DNA from: Diacronema lutheri
Lineage: Eukaryota > Haptophyta > Pavlovophyceae > Pavlovales > Pavlovaceae
NCBI GenBank assembly: GCA_019448385.1
Contig: JAGTXO010000071.1
Span: 1 to 64,000 of the forward strand
Reading direction: 5' to 3'
Length of the DNA: 64,000 nt
This document shows, piece by piece, positions 8,834-18,774 of this stretch. Each line of letters starts with the position of its first letter. Within the stretch, counting starts at the first letter, position 1. The notes beneath the pieces are model-generated. The model had not been told where the DNA came from and searched no databases. It worked only from the letters and a program-made list of their open reading frames with translations. The translations under genes and the position numbers were made by a program.

Positions 8834-10448
8834 ACTCGGCGGCGCCCGCCGCGTGCGCGCACCACCCGTGCACGCGCGACGTGGGCGCGTCCACGGCGCG
8901 CTGCACGACGAGCACCGCCGGCCGGTCGACGCAGCCGAGGCTCACCGCCGCGTGCTTGCCCTCGAGCAGCGCCGCCGCCGCAGCCTCGACCAAGGCGTCA
9001 TCAGGCGCGTCGCCGACGACGACGGCACAGCCGTCGCCGTACTCGGCCTGCATCGCGGCGACGCACGACGCGACAAAGTCGCCGCCCGCGGCCGCCGCGT
9101 GTCGCGCCGCCAGCATCCGGCGCGCGATGGCAAGCCAGACGTACTCGGCCGGCGCGCGCGCGGCGCGCGCGCGAGGCGCGCCGGCCGCGCCGCGTGCGCC
9201 CGCGCGTGCGCCTCCAGCGGCCGCAACGGCCGAGGCGGCTGGAGCGGCGGTGAGCGTGCGCCGCGCGCGCTTCGCCGGCCGCGTGATGGGCGATGCACCC
9301 GCCATCGCACCGCCCGCAGCAGCCGGTGCGGCCGCCACAGCGCCCGCCGCAACGCCACTCGTCACGACGCCCGTGGCGGGCGGCGCGGCGGCGGACGTGG
9401 CCGCCTCGACGGGCGTCGCGCAACTACCGCCAGCGGTCGCGGACGCGCCCGGCGACGCGTCGGCGAGGAGGTGGCGCAGCACGCCGCGCGCGAGCGCGAC
9501 TCGCACGGCGAGCGTCAGCGCGCGCAGGCGGTCGGAAGGCGAGGCGTCGCGCTCGGCGTCGGCGGACGTGGCGGCAGCAGGCGGGGCGGCGGGCGGCACG
9601 GCGGCGGGCTGGGCGGCCGCCGGCGCAACCTCGTCGGCCTTGGCCAGCCAGACGAGCCCGGCGACTGCGAGCACGACGCTGTACGCGCCGACATCGTCAC
9701 CCGCAACGCGCGCCAGCCGGGCGTGGGCGTCGGCCTCGGACACGGCGACGTGGAAGAGCACGTCGTCGCGGGCAGCTTGCTCGGCAAACTGACGCAGCTG
9801 CTTGGCCATCGTCACGCCGGCGACGCACGCCTCGCCCGCCTCTGCCTCGACCTGCTCGTCCTGGCCGATGGCGGACGCGCCGGCCTCGGCGCCAGCGTCG
9901 AGTGTCCGGCGGCGCTCGAGGGCGAAGCCACGCACACAGACGCGCTGGAGGCCGCCGAGCGCGCCCGCCTTCTCGTGCAGCGCGCACGACAGCTCGACCA
10001 CCGAGTCCACGCGCCTCGCGGCGGCGCCCCCCCGCTCGCCGCGCGTGGCCGCGCGCACGACGAACACCGTGAATTGCGCGCGCTTCGCCGCGCGCGCCGA
10101 CGCGCACGCGTGCTTCAGGAGCCGGCAAAGCGCGGGCCTTTGCGCCGCTGCGCCCCGCGTGCACAGCAGCAGTTGGCCGCGCTCGTCGCCCAGCTCCTGC
10201 TCGACGGCGGCCTCGAGCGCGTCGTCCGTCAAATCGCCGTGCTCCGTCGAGGCGAGCGCGCGCGCAGCCGCGAGCGCCAGCTCGCCTGCGCCCGCGCGCC
10301 GCCGGCGGCGCGCACCGGCGGGCGCGTGCGGCGCCGACGCGTGTGACGACGCCGCCGCGTCCGCGCGCGCACACGCGGCGCGCAACGCCTCACGCGCCGA
10401 GGCGGCCGCGCGCGCCCTGGGCGCGAGCTTCAAGAACGTGCGCGCGGC

Positions 10449-10518
<70 letters not shown>

Positions 10519-13500
10519 TCGCCCGCGTCGCCGGCCGGCGGCGGCGGTGGCGGCGGTGGCGGCGCGGCCACGGCGGCGGCAGCAGCGGCGGCGGCGGCGG
10601 TGGCGGCGGCGGCGGCGCCCAGCGCGGGCGGCGGCGGCGTGGCGGCGGCGGTGGCGGCGGCGGTGACGCCAGCGGCGGCCTTGGCGCCGCGCGTCTGCGG
10701 CGGCGTTTCGGCGCCATCGGGGCTGCCCCCGCCACGCACCGCGCTCGTGACCGCGCAGACGCCGCCCGGCGCACGATCGCTGGCCGCGCCGGTCAGCGCG
10801 ACGCGGAGGCGCTCGCCGACAGCGTACATGTCCGCCACGCTGAACGTGCGCGGCGCGGACGAGCAGCCCGCCGCGGCGAGCGCGTCGTTGAGCGCGCCCA
10901 CTATCGCGAGGCCGCACGTCGCGCCACGCTGCGCCGCCTCGTTGAGCAGCAGCGCGCGGCGCACGCGCGAAATGTCGAGACCCGCCGCGTGCAGCGTGGC
11001 AGTTATCGCCTTGGCGAGCATGAGCGCCTGCCTGCAGGGCGACGCGAGCGTGTCGACGAGCACCGCGTCGTAGCGATGCTCGCCCGCGCGCGCGACGCGC
11101 ACAAGGCGCAACGCGGTGAAATGGCCGGAGGCGAGCTGCGCGCCGTCGTCACCGCCCGCGCCGCCGCGCTCGTCCGACGGGCTCCACACGCCGATGACAG
11201 CCTGCGTTGTCGCCTCGCTGCGCAGGCGGTGCAGCAGCGCGGCGCGCTCGGCGTCGTCCTGAAACACCGCGGGTTGCGCGGCGAGCGGCACGTGGCAGAC
11301 ATGCCCGCCGCCGGCCTGCCCGTGCACGCGCAGCACGACCTCGCAGCACGCGTCGACGGTTGAGGCGAGCATGTCGCCGCTGGCGATGCGCTCCACCTCT
11401 GCCTGCGGGAGGCCGGCGCTCGCGGCGGCGGCGGCCAGCCGGCGCGCAGCCGCGTCGCCCGCCCACGCAAGCAGCGCCGAGTTGGCGGGTTGGAGGGGAA
11501 GCTCAAGGGCGGCTGGTTCGGTGGCGGTAGCCTCGTTGGCAACGGGCACGTTGGCGGTGCGCGCGTTGGCGGCGGGCGCGGCGGCGATGGCTGGTGGGGC
11601 GGAAGACGCGCCCGCGGCGGCGGGCGCGGACGCGGCAGCGGCAGCGGCTAGTGGGGCGGGGAAAACGCCGTCGGTGGCAGGCGCGGAGGCGAATGCAGGA
11701 GCAACTAGTGGGGCGGGAAAATCGGCGGCAGGCGCGAAGGCGGATGCAGCAGCGGCTAGTGCGGCGGGGAAAACACCGTCGGCGGCAGGCGCGAAGGCGG
11801 ATGCAGGAGCGCCCAGCGGGGCGCAGAAAACACCGTCGGCGGCAGGCGCGAAGGCGACAGCAGCAGCGGCCAGTGGAGCGGAGGCGCAGGGCCACGCGCG
11901 CGCCAGCCGTGCAAGCCCAAGCCGCGCGCGAGCGACGCACGCGCCGATGGCCGAGGCGGCGGCGCAGGCCACGACGTGGCCTGGCACCGGTGTGGCCAGC
12001 CGCTCGCGGGTGTGCACGTCGAGCCGCGCCCCACGCCAAGAGCGGCGGCGCGCTGAACGGAGGCGCGCGACCCCGATCGATCCGCCCGCGCACGCGCGCG
12101 CCGGCTCAGTGTGGCCAACGCGCGCCGCTATGCAAGGCGCGCGCGCGATAACGGCGGCTGTCGGCCGTGGCGTGCGCGTGGCGGCGCCGCGGCGACGGGC
12201 GCGGCACACGAGCCGCTCGGGCGCGCCGCCGCCGCGCGGCACGATGTCGAGCAGCACGGTCACGCCGCGCGCGCGCGCGACCGCCGTGCACGCGAGCCGC
12301 ACGGGCAGCGGCGGCCCGTCCGGGCGCGCGAGCGCCGCCACCTCGGCGTCGGTGAGGCTGTGCAGCTCGCGGCGCGCGCGCGCGAACGCGGCGATGTCCG
12401 CGCGCAGCTCCGCGTCCGTGCCGAGCGCGGCACGCGCGTGCACGGGGAGCGACGCGCGCAGCGCGTGGAGCACGCCGCCGCGCGCGCCGCGCGGCGCCGG
12501 CGCGCGCTCGCGCTCAGCGCGCGCGGCGCGCGTGAGCTCGCGCACCGCGCGCGCGAGATTGCGCCGCGCGGCCGCGACGGGAGGGCTAGGTGCGCGCGCG
12601 CGCCGGTTGTAGCGCGGCCGCGCCGAGTCGAGGGGCGGCGGACGCGGTGCGTACGCCGCGGCGCGGCCCGCGCGCCAAAAGGCCGGCGGCGGGCGCAGCT
12701 CCGTCGCGTCGACCGCGGCCGCGAGCGCGCCGAGCGCGGCGTCGCTGTCGCCCGCCGCGTCGGCCGCGTCGACGAGCACGAAGAGCGCGCCGAGCGCGCG
12801 CGACGCGGCCGCCTGCGCGGCGGTGGGGCGGGCGCAGGCAGCGACGCATGCGGCCGCCATGCCGCGCGCCGCGGCGAACGCCGGTGACGTGACGGCCGCG
12901 CCGATGGCAACGGCGGCGGCGGCGACGGTGGAGGCGGCAGCGCCGGCGATGGAGGTGGCAGCGGCGGCGGCGCTTGCCATCGCGCGGCGCGCGAGACGCG
13001 AGGCGCCACCGACCGCCGCCGCCGCAGCGCGCGCTGCGCGCGCGCCGGTGGCGCGCATCGTCGCCGCGCCAGGCGCCGCCGCGCCGACGCCGCCGGCGCC
13101 CGCGCCGTCGCCGCTCTCGGCCGTGCAGGGCTCCGATGGCGAACCCGGCGTGCGCTGGCGCGTGATGCGCGCGCCGAGGCGCGCGCTCCGCGCCGCGCGG
13201 CCGGCGACGTCGAGGAAGCGCCGTGCGCGCGCCGCGCGCAGGCCACGCGCGCGCGGCGGCGCACCGACAGGCGCCGAGCGCCGCGGCGCGCACGCCGGCG
13301 CGTCGCTGTCGGGTTGCGCAGCGCGCGCGCGGGAACTCGGCGCGGCGTGTGCGGGCGGCGGGCGCGCGCCCGCGCGGCGCAGAGGCGCGAGGCGCCGGCC
13401 GCAGACGAGGCGTGTGCGCAACCAGGACGGCGAGGGCCGCAGGGCGCCGTCGACGTCGCGCATCGGCGGGCCGCGAGCCCGCCGCGCAGCCGTGCGGCGC

Positions 13501-15038
13501 GCGCGAGGCGCTCGGCGGCGCGCGCGCCGCACGGCGCGCGCGGCGGCGCGCACGCCAGCGACGGCTGCGGCCACGCCGCGCGCCAACACGGCCGCGGCGT
13601 GCGCCATCGCACCGAGCACGGCGCGTGGCGCGCCGAGCAAGCGCAGCAAGCGCGACGCCGTCGCGCGCGCCGGCGCACCGTGTGCAGGGGCCTCGCCAGC
13701 GCCAGCACCGACGCCGCCATCGCCGCAGCCGCAGGTGGCGTCGCCGCCGCCGCAGGCGTCGCGACGGACGCCGCCGCCGCCGAAACAACCGCCGCACACG
13801 TCGCCGCCGACGTTGCCACCCCAGCCGCCGTTGCGTGCGCAGGTGGCTGCGGCGCGTGCGTGCGGGAGGCGTGCCGTGCGGCGCGCATCACACGGGCTGC
13901 GCGACGCGAGCGACGCCGCCGGGGTCCCCGCTGCGCCAGGCGCGCCGTGCGCGCCAGCCTCGCCGGCCTCGCCGGCGCGCGGTCGCGCGCTCGCCTCGAC
14001 GTGGCCGCCTCCGCCGCCATCGCCGCCGTCGAACCGGGCGGCGGAGGGCTGCCGCTCGAACCGCTCGTCGGCGTCGGCCGCCACCGCCGCCTCGCGCTCC
14101 GCCGCCGCGGCGGCCGCACGGCGCGCGTGGCGGAGCGCGCGGCCGCCGTCCGCTGCGCGGCGTGGCGGCGCGGGCGCGGGCTTCGGCGCGCGCGGCCCCT
14201 CGGCGCGCTCGCGGAGCACGGCGAGCGGCGTGCCCGTGGCGACGCTCGTGCAGACGCGCCGCAAGGCGGCGCTTACGCACGCGTGGACGACGCGCGCCGT
14301 CCGCTTGTCGGCGGCGCGCGCGGCGCGGCGCGCGGCCTTGGCGGCGGCCTTTTTGGCGCGCCTCTGCTCCGCCTGCTCCGACAGCGCGCGCGCCTGGCGC
14401 TCGGCTGCGAGCGCGTCCTCGGGCGAAACGGTCGGCCTCGGCGGCCGCGCGCGCGCGCTGCGACGCTGCGCGCTGCGGCGGTCGGACGGCGGCTGCCGCG
14501 GCGGCGAGGACGGCGAGCGCGAGCTCGGCGTGGGCGACCAATCGCCGCTGACGGTTGCGAGCGGCGCAAACGGGTTGTCGTCCCCGCGACCCGCGGCGTG
14601 CGACAGTGCACGCGGCGTCGGGCGCCGGCCGACCGCTGGCGGGCCCCACTCGGACGGCGGCTCCGAGGGCGAGCGCGCCGTCGGCGCCGCGCGTTGCGCG
14701 GCCGGCGGCGCCTCCCGGTCCAGCGCCGCCTGCTCTCTCGCCGCGGCCTGCTCGTCACCCTCCGGCACGCCACGCGGCGCGAGCACCGCGGTGGCGCAGC
14801 GCGTCGCGTTGAGCAACGCCGCCTCCATCTGCCGCACGCTGGCCTTGGCGCACGCCACACCCTGTCTCGCCCGGCGCAGCGCCTCGTGCGCGCGGCGCAC
14901 ATCCGCGTCGGCATCTTCGCGCATGCCAAAGTGCGCCTGTTGCAGCCGCAGGTCCGCAGGGCGCCCCTGCGCGCGAGGGGCACGGGCGCGGCGGCGCGCA
15001 GGTGACGGAGCTGGCGCGCCGTTCTGCGCTGCGCGCAC
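7542..15038 (-). CDS. Giant coding array, segment B: tandem Ulp1-like modules and Ala-rich linkers
   Basis: This minus-strand frame is open for about 7.5 kb and appears to be the true frame from roughly 14.9 to 8.2 kb. Between 15 and 11.5 kb it is Ala/Arg/Ser-rich with long helical stretches, and the imperfect tandem repeats at about 11.6-11.9 kb give a string of similar Ala-Pro units of about 20 residues. From 11.4 to 8.5 kb it holds three modules related to Ulp1 proteases, separated by poly-Ala and Pro-rich linkers, including a (GGC)n run at 10.44-10.52 kb that encodes about 25 Ala. No signal peptide or membrane segment was noted. It joins segments A and C by small frame changes rather than gaps. 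No homologue of the whole chain is recognised. Confidence 0.5.
8560..9110 (-). other. Ulp1-like module lacking catalytic Cys (fourth)
   Basis: The translation has GDFVASCVAAMQAEYGDG at its start and VDRPAVLVVQRA, VHGWCAHA, then APDQAGVAALRVLYALV. The Gln and the following hydrophobic helix match the Q-x-x-C-G helix of Ulp1-type proteases, but Gly-Val stand where Cys-Gly should be. Tentative. Confidence 0.3.
9790..10250 (-). other. Ulp1-like module lacking catalytic His (third)
   Basis: The module starts LTDDALEAAVEQ, then has a strand AQFTVFVVRAA, RRVDSVVELS (Asp position), and AEAGEACVAGVTMAKQL (Cys position). The order matches the second module, but the position expected for His is occupied by Gln or Phe. 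Called from similarity of layout to the neighbouring module; a pseudo-enzyme or unrelated sequence are both possible. Confidence 0.35.
10850..11400 (-). other. Ulp1/C48-like cysteine protease domain (second, catalytic motifs intact)
   Basis: The translation runs VIGVWSPSDE, then a loop, SGHFTALRLVR (candidate catalytic His), LVDTLASP (Asp), NEAAQRGATCGLAIVGAL (oxyanion Gln and Cys followed by Gly). Order and spacing match the Ulp1/SENP and adenain-like clan CE proteases. Ulp1-type proteases cleave SUMO or other ubiquitin-like proteins, and related enzymes in mobile elements process element proteins. An N-terminal piece DMLASTVDACCEVVL recurs in weaker form in other modules of the array. Confidence 0.55.
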
Positions 15039-18000
15039 GCCAATCGACGGGCGCGCGCGCGGCGGGGCGCGCGCGCGCGCGCGCGCGCGCGCTGCCTACC
15101 CAGCCGCCGGCCGGCTCGCGCGAGCGCGCCAGCTGCTCCGCCGCCTCGGCGTCGAGCACGCGCTGCTGCGCCTCCTCCTCGCCCAGTGCAGCGAGGTGCA
15201 GCCGGCGGGCTGCCTTGCGGCAGTTGCCCTCCGCCTTGCCCACGGCCTTGCGCGCCGCGTCGACGGGGTCGTCGTTGGCTCTGGCGCGCCTGCGCTTGCC
15301 CTTGTCGGCGGGCGGCGGCTTGGCGCGCTGCAGCGTGCCGAGCGCGTCGTCGGCTCCGCGCGCGGCCGCCCGCGGGCGGCGGGCCCCAAAAAGCGCACCG
15401 GTCGCCGTGCGCGCCGCGCAAGCAACGACCAGCGCTGACATGCCGGCGAAGACCGCACCGCCCAGCGCCACGGTTGCCACGATGCGCAGCGTCCCGTGCG
15501 CAAGCTGCGCTGCCTCCGCCGCTTTGGCGGCCTCGCGCGCGCGCGCATCGGCGGCTCTCATCTCGTGCAGCAGCCCGGCCGCGCCGCTCGCGCCGTCGCG
15601 GCCGCGCGCGAGCTCGCACAGCACCGCCGCCGCGCGCCGCGTGGGCTCGCGCGCGAGCAGCTGCGCGCCGCCGTCGGGGCGCAGCTTCTCAACGAACTCG
15701 ACAAACGTCGCGTCGCGCCAGAGGGACATGCGGAAGGCCCTGTGCACCGCCCCCTCCTGCTCGCGCATCCGCCGTGCCGCCCGCCTGCCGTCGCGCGCGT
15801 GCGCGTGCGCGGCCGCGTCGAATCCCGCGACGCCGCGCTGCGCGTCGCGCGCGGCCGACGACGGCGCCGCCGCGCTGCCCGCCAAGGGCGCCGCAGCGGC
15901 GACGCGCGCGTGCGGAGCGACGGGATCGCCGGCGGCCGGCGGCTCGGCGCGCTGCGGCGTGCCGTTTGCTCCGCGCGCGGCCGTCCCGGGGGAGATGGCC
16001 GCGATGGCGCCGCCAGCCGCGCCGCGCGCCAGCCACGCGCATAGGCTGCCGACGAGCTCGCCGAGACCCCCGACGGTCGCCGCGGCGGCGAGTGCGCCGG
16101 GCTTGCCGGCCGACAGCGGCTCGCGAGCGTCGTCGTCGCAGCCGCCGGCACCCGTCTTGGCGAGTGCGTCGCGCTCGCCCTCGACGCCCGCCACGACCGC
16201 CGCCCCTCCGTCGTCCGCCGCGCCGGCCGCGCGCGCGGCCGGGCGCAGAGGAGGCGTGCCGGTGCAGCCGTCGCCGCTCGTCTTCGCCGTTTCCTCCACT
16301 TTGGTCACTTCGTCGCCACCTGCGCCATCTCCGACGCCGGGGCCCTTGGTCACGCTTGCCGCCATGCGCGCCGTGCCCGCCGGCCAGCCCGCCGACTGCT
16401 CGAGCGCGGCGGCGAGCGGCGCGACGCGCGTCGACTCGGGCGCGCTCTCGTCATCGGGCTCGAGCGCGTTGTGCAGGCGCGCGAGCGCGCGCTCGACGGC
16501 CGCGGCGCCACTGCCGGGGGCGCGGCTCGCCGCGCGCACCGCGCGCCGCCAGGCCGGCGCGAACATGAGCGCCGGCTCGAGCGCCGCGAGCGCGCGCGCC
16601 TCGCGCGCGTCGCTCGCGCCGAGGCGCGGCGGCACGCGCGCGGCTCCGCGCGGCGCGGTGCCTCGGAAGCGTGGGCTCAGCGTGTAGGCGAGGTGCTGCG
16701 GCACGCCGCGCGCCTCCGCGCGCGCGCGTCCGTCCTCGACCTCGCGCCGCGCCTTCGCGATCGCCGGCGTGGCGCGCGCGAGCCAGTCGGGGTCGGCGGG
16801 CAGGTGGATCACGACGAGAATCGGCGCCCAGTCCAGCCGCGGGTTCTTGTGACGGTCGGGCACGACCCACACGAGCAGCACCGTGCCCTCCGCGCCGCAC
16901 GCCGCCTCGTAGATCCTGGGCTGCGAGCGCCAATCGGGCCTGACGCGCAGCGCCCGCGCGTGGTCGATGGCGGCGGCGCGGTCGCCATTGAAGTGAACCG
17001 TCGTCACCTCGCCGATGACGGACCGGCCGGACCGCCAGCAGAACACCGCGTCCGCCGACCCGCCGGCGATGGCCGCGAGCGATTCGGGCGCGGCGAGCCG
17101 CGGCAAGCCCTCGAAGGCGGCAAAGTCCTCGTGCGCATTGTACACGCCGCCCCAGCCGTCGTGCGCGTACGCGCGCGCGGCCGCTCGTACCGCGCGCGGC
17201 TGGTTCTCCACGCCCGACGTCATGTGCCATGTCGTCCCCGCGAAGCCGGGCTCGCCCAGCTCGGCCCGCACGACGGTACCGTACCCCGCGCCCTGCGTCG
17301 GGGCGGCGAGGTGGTGCATGCCCGCGCCGGTCACGCCCTCCGTGCGCTGCCGCGTGACGATCGTGCCCGTCGCGTGCGCGAAAAGCGTGTCGACCACGGC
17401 GGGCGCGCGCCCGCTGTTCGCCCGTAGCCGCGCCCTGCCCGCTTTTAGCTGCTCGGGGTCCTTGGCGTCGTACACGCGCGCGTCCGCGTCGCCCTCATCA
17501 GGCGCAGTGTAGACGCAGCGGCGTTCGAGCGGCGCCGAGCCACCGCCGTCCGCCGCCGCCGGCGAGGTTGGCGCCGCGCCCGCCGCCACCGCGCTCGTCG
17601 CCGCCGTGCCCGTCGCCACCGCCGCAGCCGCCGCGCCCGCGGGGTCGTCGTCCCCGTCCTCCGCGCCCTCCCCGTCGTCAGCGGTGGTGGCGTCGCCATC
17701 GTCCCCGTCGCCCTCGCCCCCGCCGAGGCTGCTGAATGGTCGGGGCCCCCACGCCGAGGCGGCGCGCCGCTGCGGCGCACGCGGCGGTGGCGCTCGCGAC
17801 GGCGGCCTTGGCGCCGCCGCGCCGCGCGGCCTGGCCGCCGTCGACAGCGCGCGGCCTGCAGCGCCCGTGAGCGCGTCGAGCGCGGCCGTGCGTGCGATGC
17901 GGTCGTCGGGCGCGCGCAGCGCCGCCTCGACGGCCTGCAGCAGCCCGTCGGGCGCGGATCCGCCGACACTGGCATCGCACGCCTCGGCGAGCCGCGCGGC

Positions 18001-18774
18001 CTCGGCGAGCCGCGCGGCCTCGCGGGTGAACGGGCCGAAGCGCCTGGCGCGGTCGCCGAGCAGAGCGCCGATGGCGGCGCGGAGCGTGCGCGCGCGGGTC
18101 TCCTCGTACGCGGCCGTCGTGAGGCGCGCGAGGCGCGCGTCCAAAGCCTTCTTGATGTCGACAAGGACACTCGCGCGGCGGCCGTAGAGCGTCGATGCGC
18201 TCGCCACGACCTCGGCCGCGACTGTTGCCGCGGCGAAGCAACACGCGGCCCCACTCTGCGGGGGCGCCTTGAAGGCATCGATGGGCGGCGCTGTTCTGCC
18301 GATGCGCTGCGCAAGCTTCTTGATGAGCACGCCGGCCGCCGTGGCGTACGCCGATTCGCCGTTGCCCAAGGTGCGCGAATCGGCGAGCAGGGCGAGCGCG
18401 GCGCCGGGCGGCGCGCCGCGCTGCGCGGGCGGCGCGAGGAGCAGGTACGCCGCCGTCCAGTGCACGAGGCCGCTGGACGCGCGGAGGCAGAGCGGTAGCA
18501 CGACCACGAGCACCTGCCCAAACCGGTCCGCATCCGCGCATGCTTTGCGCAGGTTGCGCAGCGCCACCTTGAGCGCATGCTGCGAGCACCCCGTGTCGCC
18601 CACCCTAACCCTGCTCGTGCCGAAATCCGCGTAACGCAGCAGGGCGATGAGGCAAGTGGATGGGACCACGTGGGGGTGGGTATCTCCCGGCGACAGAATG
18701 GTGCTGAGGGCCAGCGAGAAACTGTCCGAGCCGCCCCGCCCGCCGGGCAAAGCGTCCTTCACGGAGTCCTCCAT
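14755..18774 (-). CDS. Giant coding array, segment A: Ulp1-like protease, nuclease-like domain, membrane segment
   Basis: The minus-strand frame opens with ATG at 18,774 and is the likely true frame to about 15 kb. The N-terminus (MEDSVKDALPGG) is followed by an intact Ulp1-like protease module (18.7-18.2 kb), an acidic Gly/Asp-rich linker (about 17.75-17.55 kb), a nuclease-like domain (17.3-16.7 kb), a low-complexity stretch, and one strongly hydrophobic segment of about 27 residues near 15.5-15.4 kb (IVATVALGGAVFAG core) that could span a membrane. Coding continues into segment B by a frame change. This ATG is the most plausible start of the whole array, because the bases upstream (18.8-22 kb) show no coherent coding signal. 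Confidence 0.55.
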   Translation of the reverse strand: MEDSVKDALPGGRGGSDSFSLALSTILSPGDTHPHVVPSTCLIALLRYADFGTSRVRVGDTGCSQHALKVALRNLRKACADADRFGQVLVVVLPLCLRASSGLVHWTAAYLLLAPPAQRGAPPGAALALLADSRTLGNGESAYATAAGVLIKKLAQRIGRTAPPIDAFKAPPQSGAACCFAAATVAAEVVASASTLYGRRASVLVDIKKALDARLARLTTAAYEETRARTLRAAIGALLGDRARRFGPFTREAARLAEAARLAEACDASVGGSAPDGLLQAVEAALRAPDDRIARTAALDALTGAAGRALSTAARPRGAAAPRPPSRAPPPRAPQRRAASAWGPRPFSSLGGGEGDGDDGDATTADDGEGAEDGDDDPAGAAAAAVATGTAATSAVAAGAAPTSPAAADGGGSAPLERRCVYTAPDEGDADARVYDAKDPEQLKAGRARLRANSGRAPAVVDTLFAHATGTIVTRQRTEGVTGAGMHHLAAPTQGAGYGTVVRAELGEPGFAGTTWHMTSGVENQPRAVRAAARAYAHDGWGGVYNAHEDFAAFEGLPRLAAPESLAAIAGGSADAVFCWRSGRSVIGEVTTVHFNGDRAAAIDHARALRVRPDWRSQPRIYEAACGAEGTVLLVWVVPDRHKNPRLDWAPILVVIHLPADPDWLARATPAIAKARREVEDGRARAEARGVPQHLAYTLSPRFRGTAPRGAARVPPRLGASDAREARALAALEPALMFAPAWRRAVRAASRAPGSGAAAVERALARLHNALEPDDESAPESTRVAPLAAALEQSAGWPAGTARMAASVTKGPGVGDGAGGDEVTKVEETAKTSGDGCTGTPPLRPAARAAGAADDGGAAVVAGVEGERDALAKTGAGGCDDDAREPLSAGKPGALAAAATVGGLGELVGSLCAWLARGAAGGAIAAISPGTAARGANGTPQRAEPPAAGDPVAPHARVAAAAPLAGSAAAPSSAARDAQRGVAGFDAAAHAHARDGRRAARRMREQEGAVHRAFRMSLWRDATFVEFVEKLRPDGGAQLLAREPTRRAAAVLCELARGRDGASGAAGLLHEMRAADARAREAAKAAEAAQLAHGTLRIVATVALGGAVFAGMSALVVACAARTATGALFGARRPRAAARGADDALGTLQRAKPPPADKGKRRRARANDDPVDAARKAVGKAEGNCRKAARRLHLAALGEEEAQQRVLDAEAAEQLARSREPAGGWVGSARARARARPAARAPVDWRARSAERRASSVTCAPPRPCPSRAGAPCGPAAATGALWHARRCRRGCAPRARGAAPGETGCGVRQGQRAADGGGVAQRDALRHRGARAAWRAGG
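16700..17300 (-). other. Possible PD-(D/E)XK nuclease-like domain with altered active site
   Basis: The translation includes GGSADAVFCW, then SVIGEVTTVHFNGD, then Q and a strand VLLVWVVPDRH. The Asp, the ExT in place of ExK, and the following Gln and strand follow the order of PD-(D/E)XK nucleases such as the YqaJ-like domain at 6.1-6.9 kb. The Lys is missing, so it may be inactive or belong to another fold. Confidence 0.28.
18200..18700 (-). other. Ulp1/C48-like cysteine protease domain (first, catalytic motifs intact)
   Basis: The translation has FGQVLVVVLPLC, then GLVHWTAAYLLL (catalytic His followed by Trp), ALLADSRTLG (Asp-Ser), and APPQSGAACCFAAATVA (Gln, then Cys). The HW, DS and PQ-x-G-x-x-C elements are the hallmark of Ulp1/SENP proteases in order and spacing. 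It is the first recognisable domain of the giant array. Substrate is unknown; self-processing of a long polyprotein or removal of host SUMO-like tags are both possible. Confidence 0.6.

Noticed and set aside
10440-10525. Triplet repeat as an expansion locus
   Set aside because: The (GGC)n run encodes poly-Ala inside segment B; nothing marks it as more than a simple low-complexity linker.
2981-18774. Many long Arg/Ala-rich frames on the plus strand opposite the giant array
   Set aside because: They lack recognisable motifs and have the Arg/Ala/Pro bias expected from reading very GC-rich coding sequence in the wrong frame.
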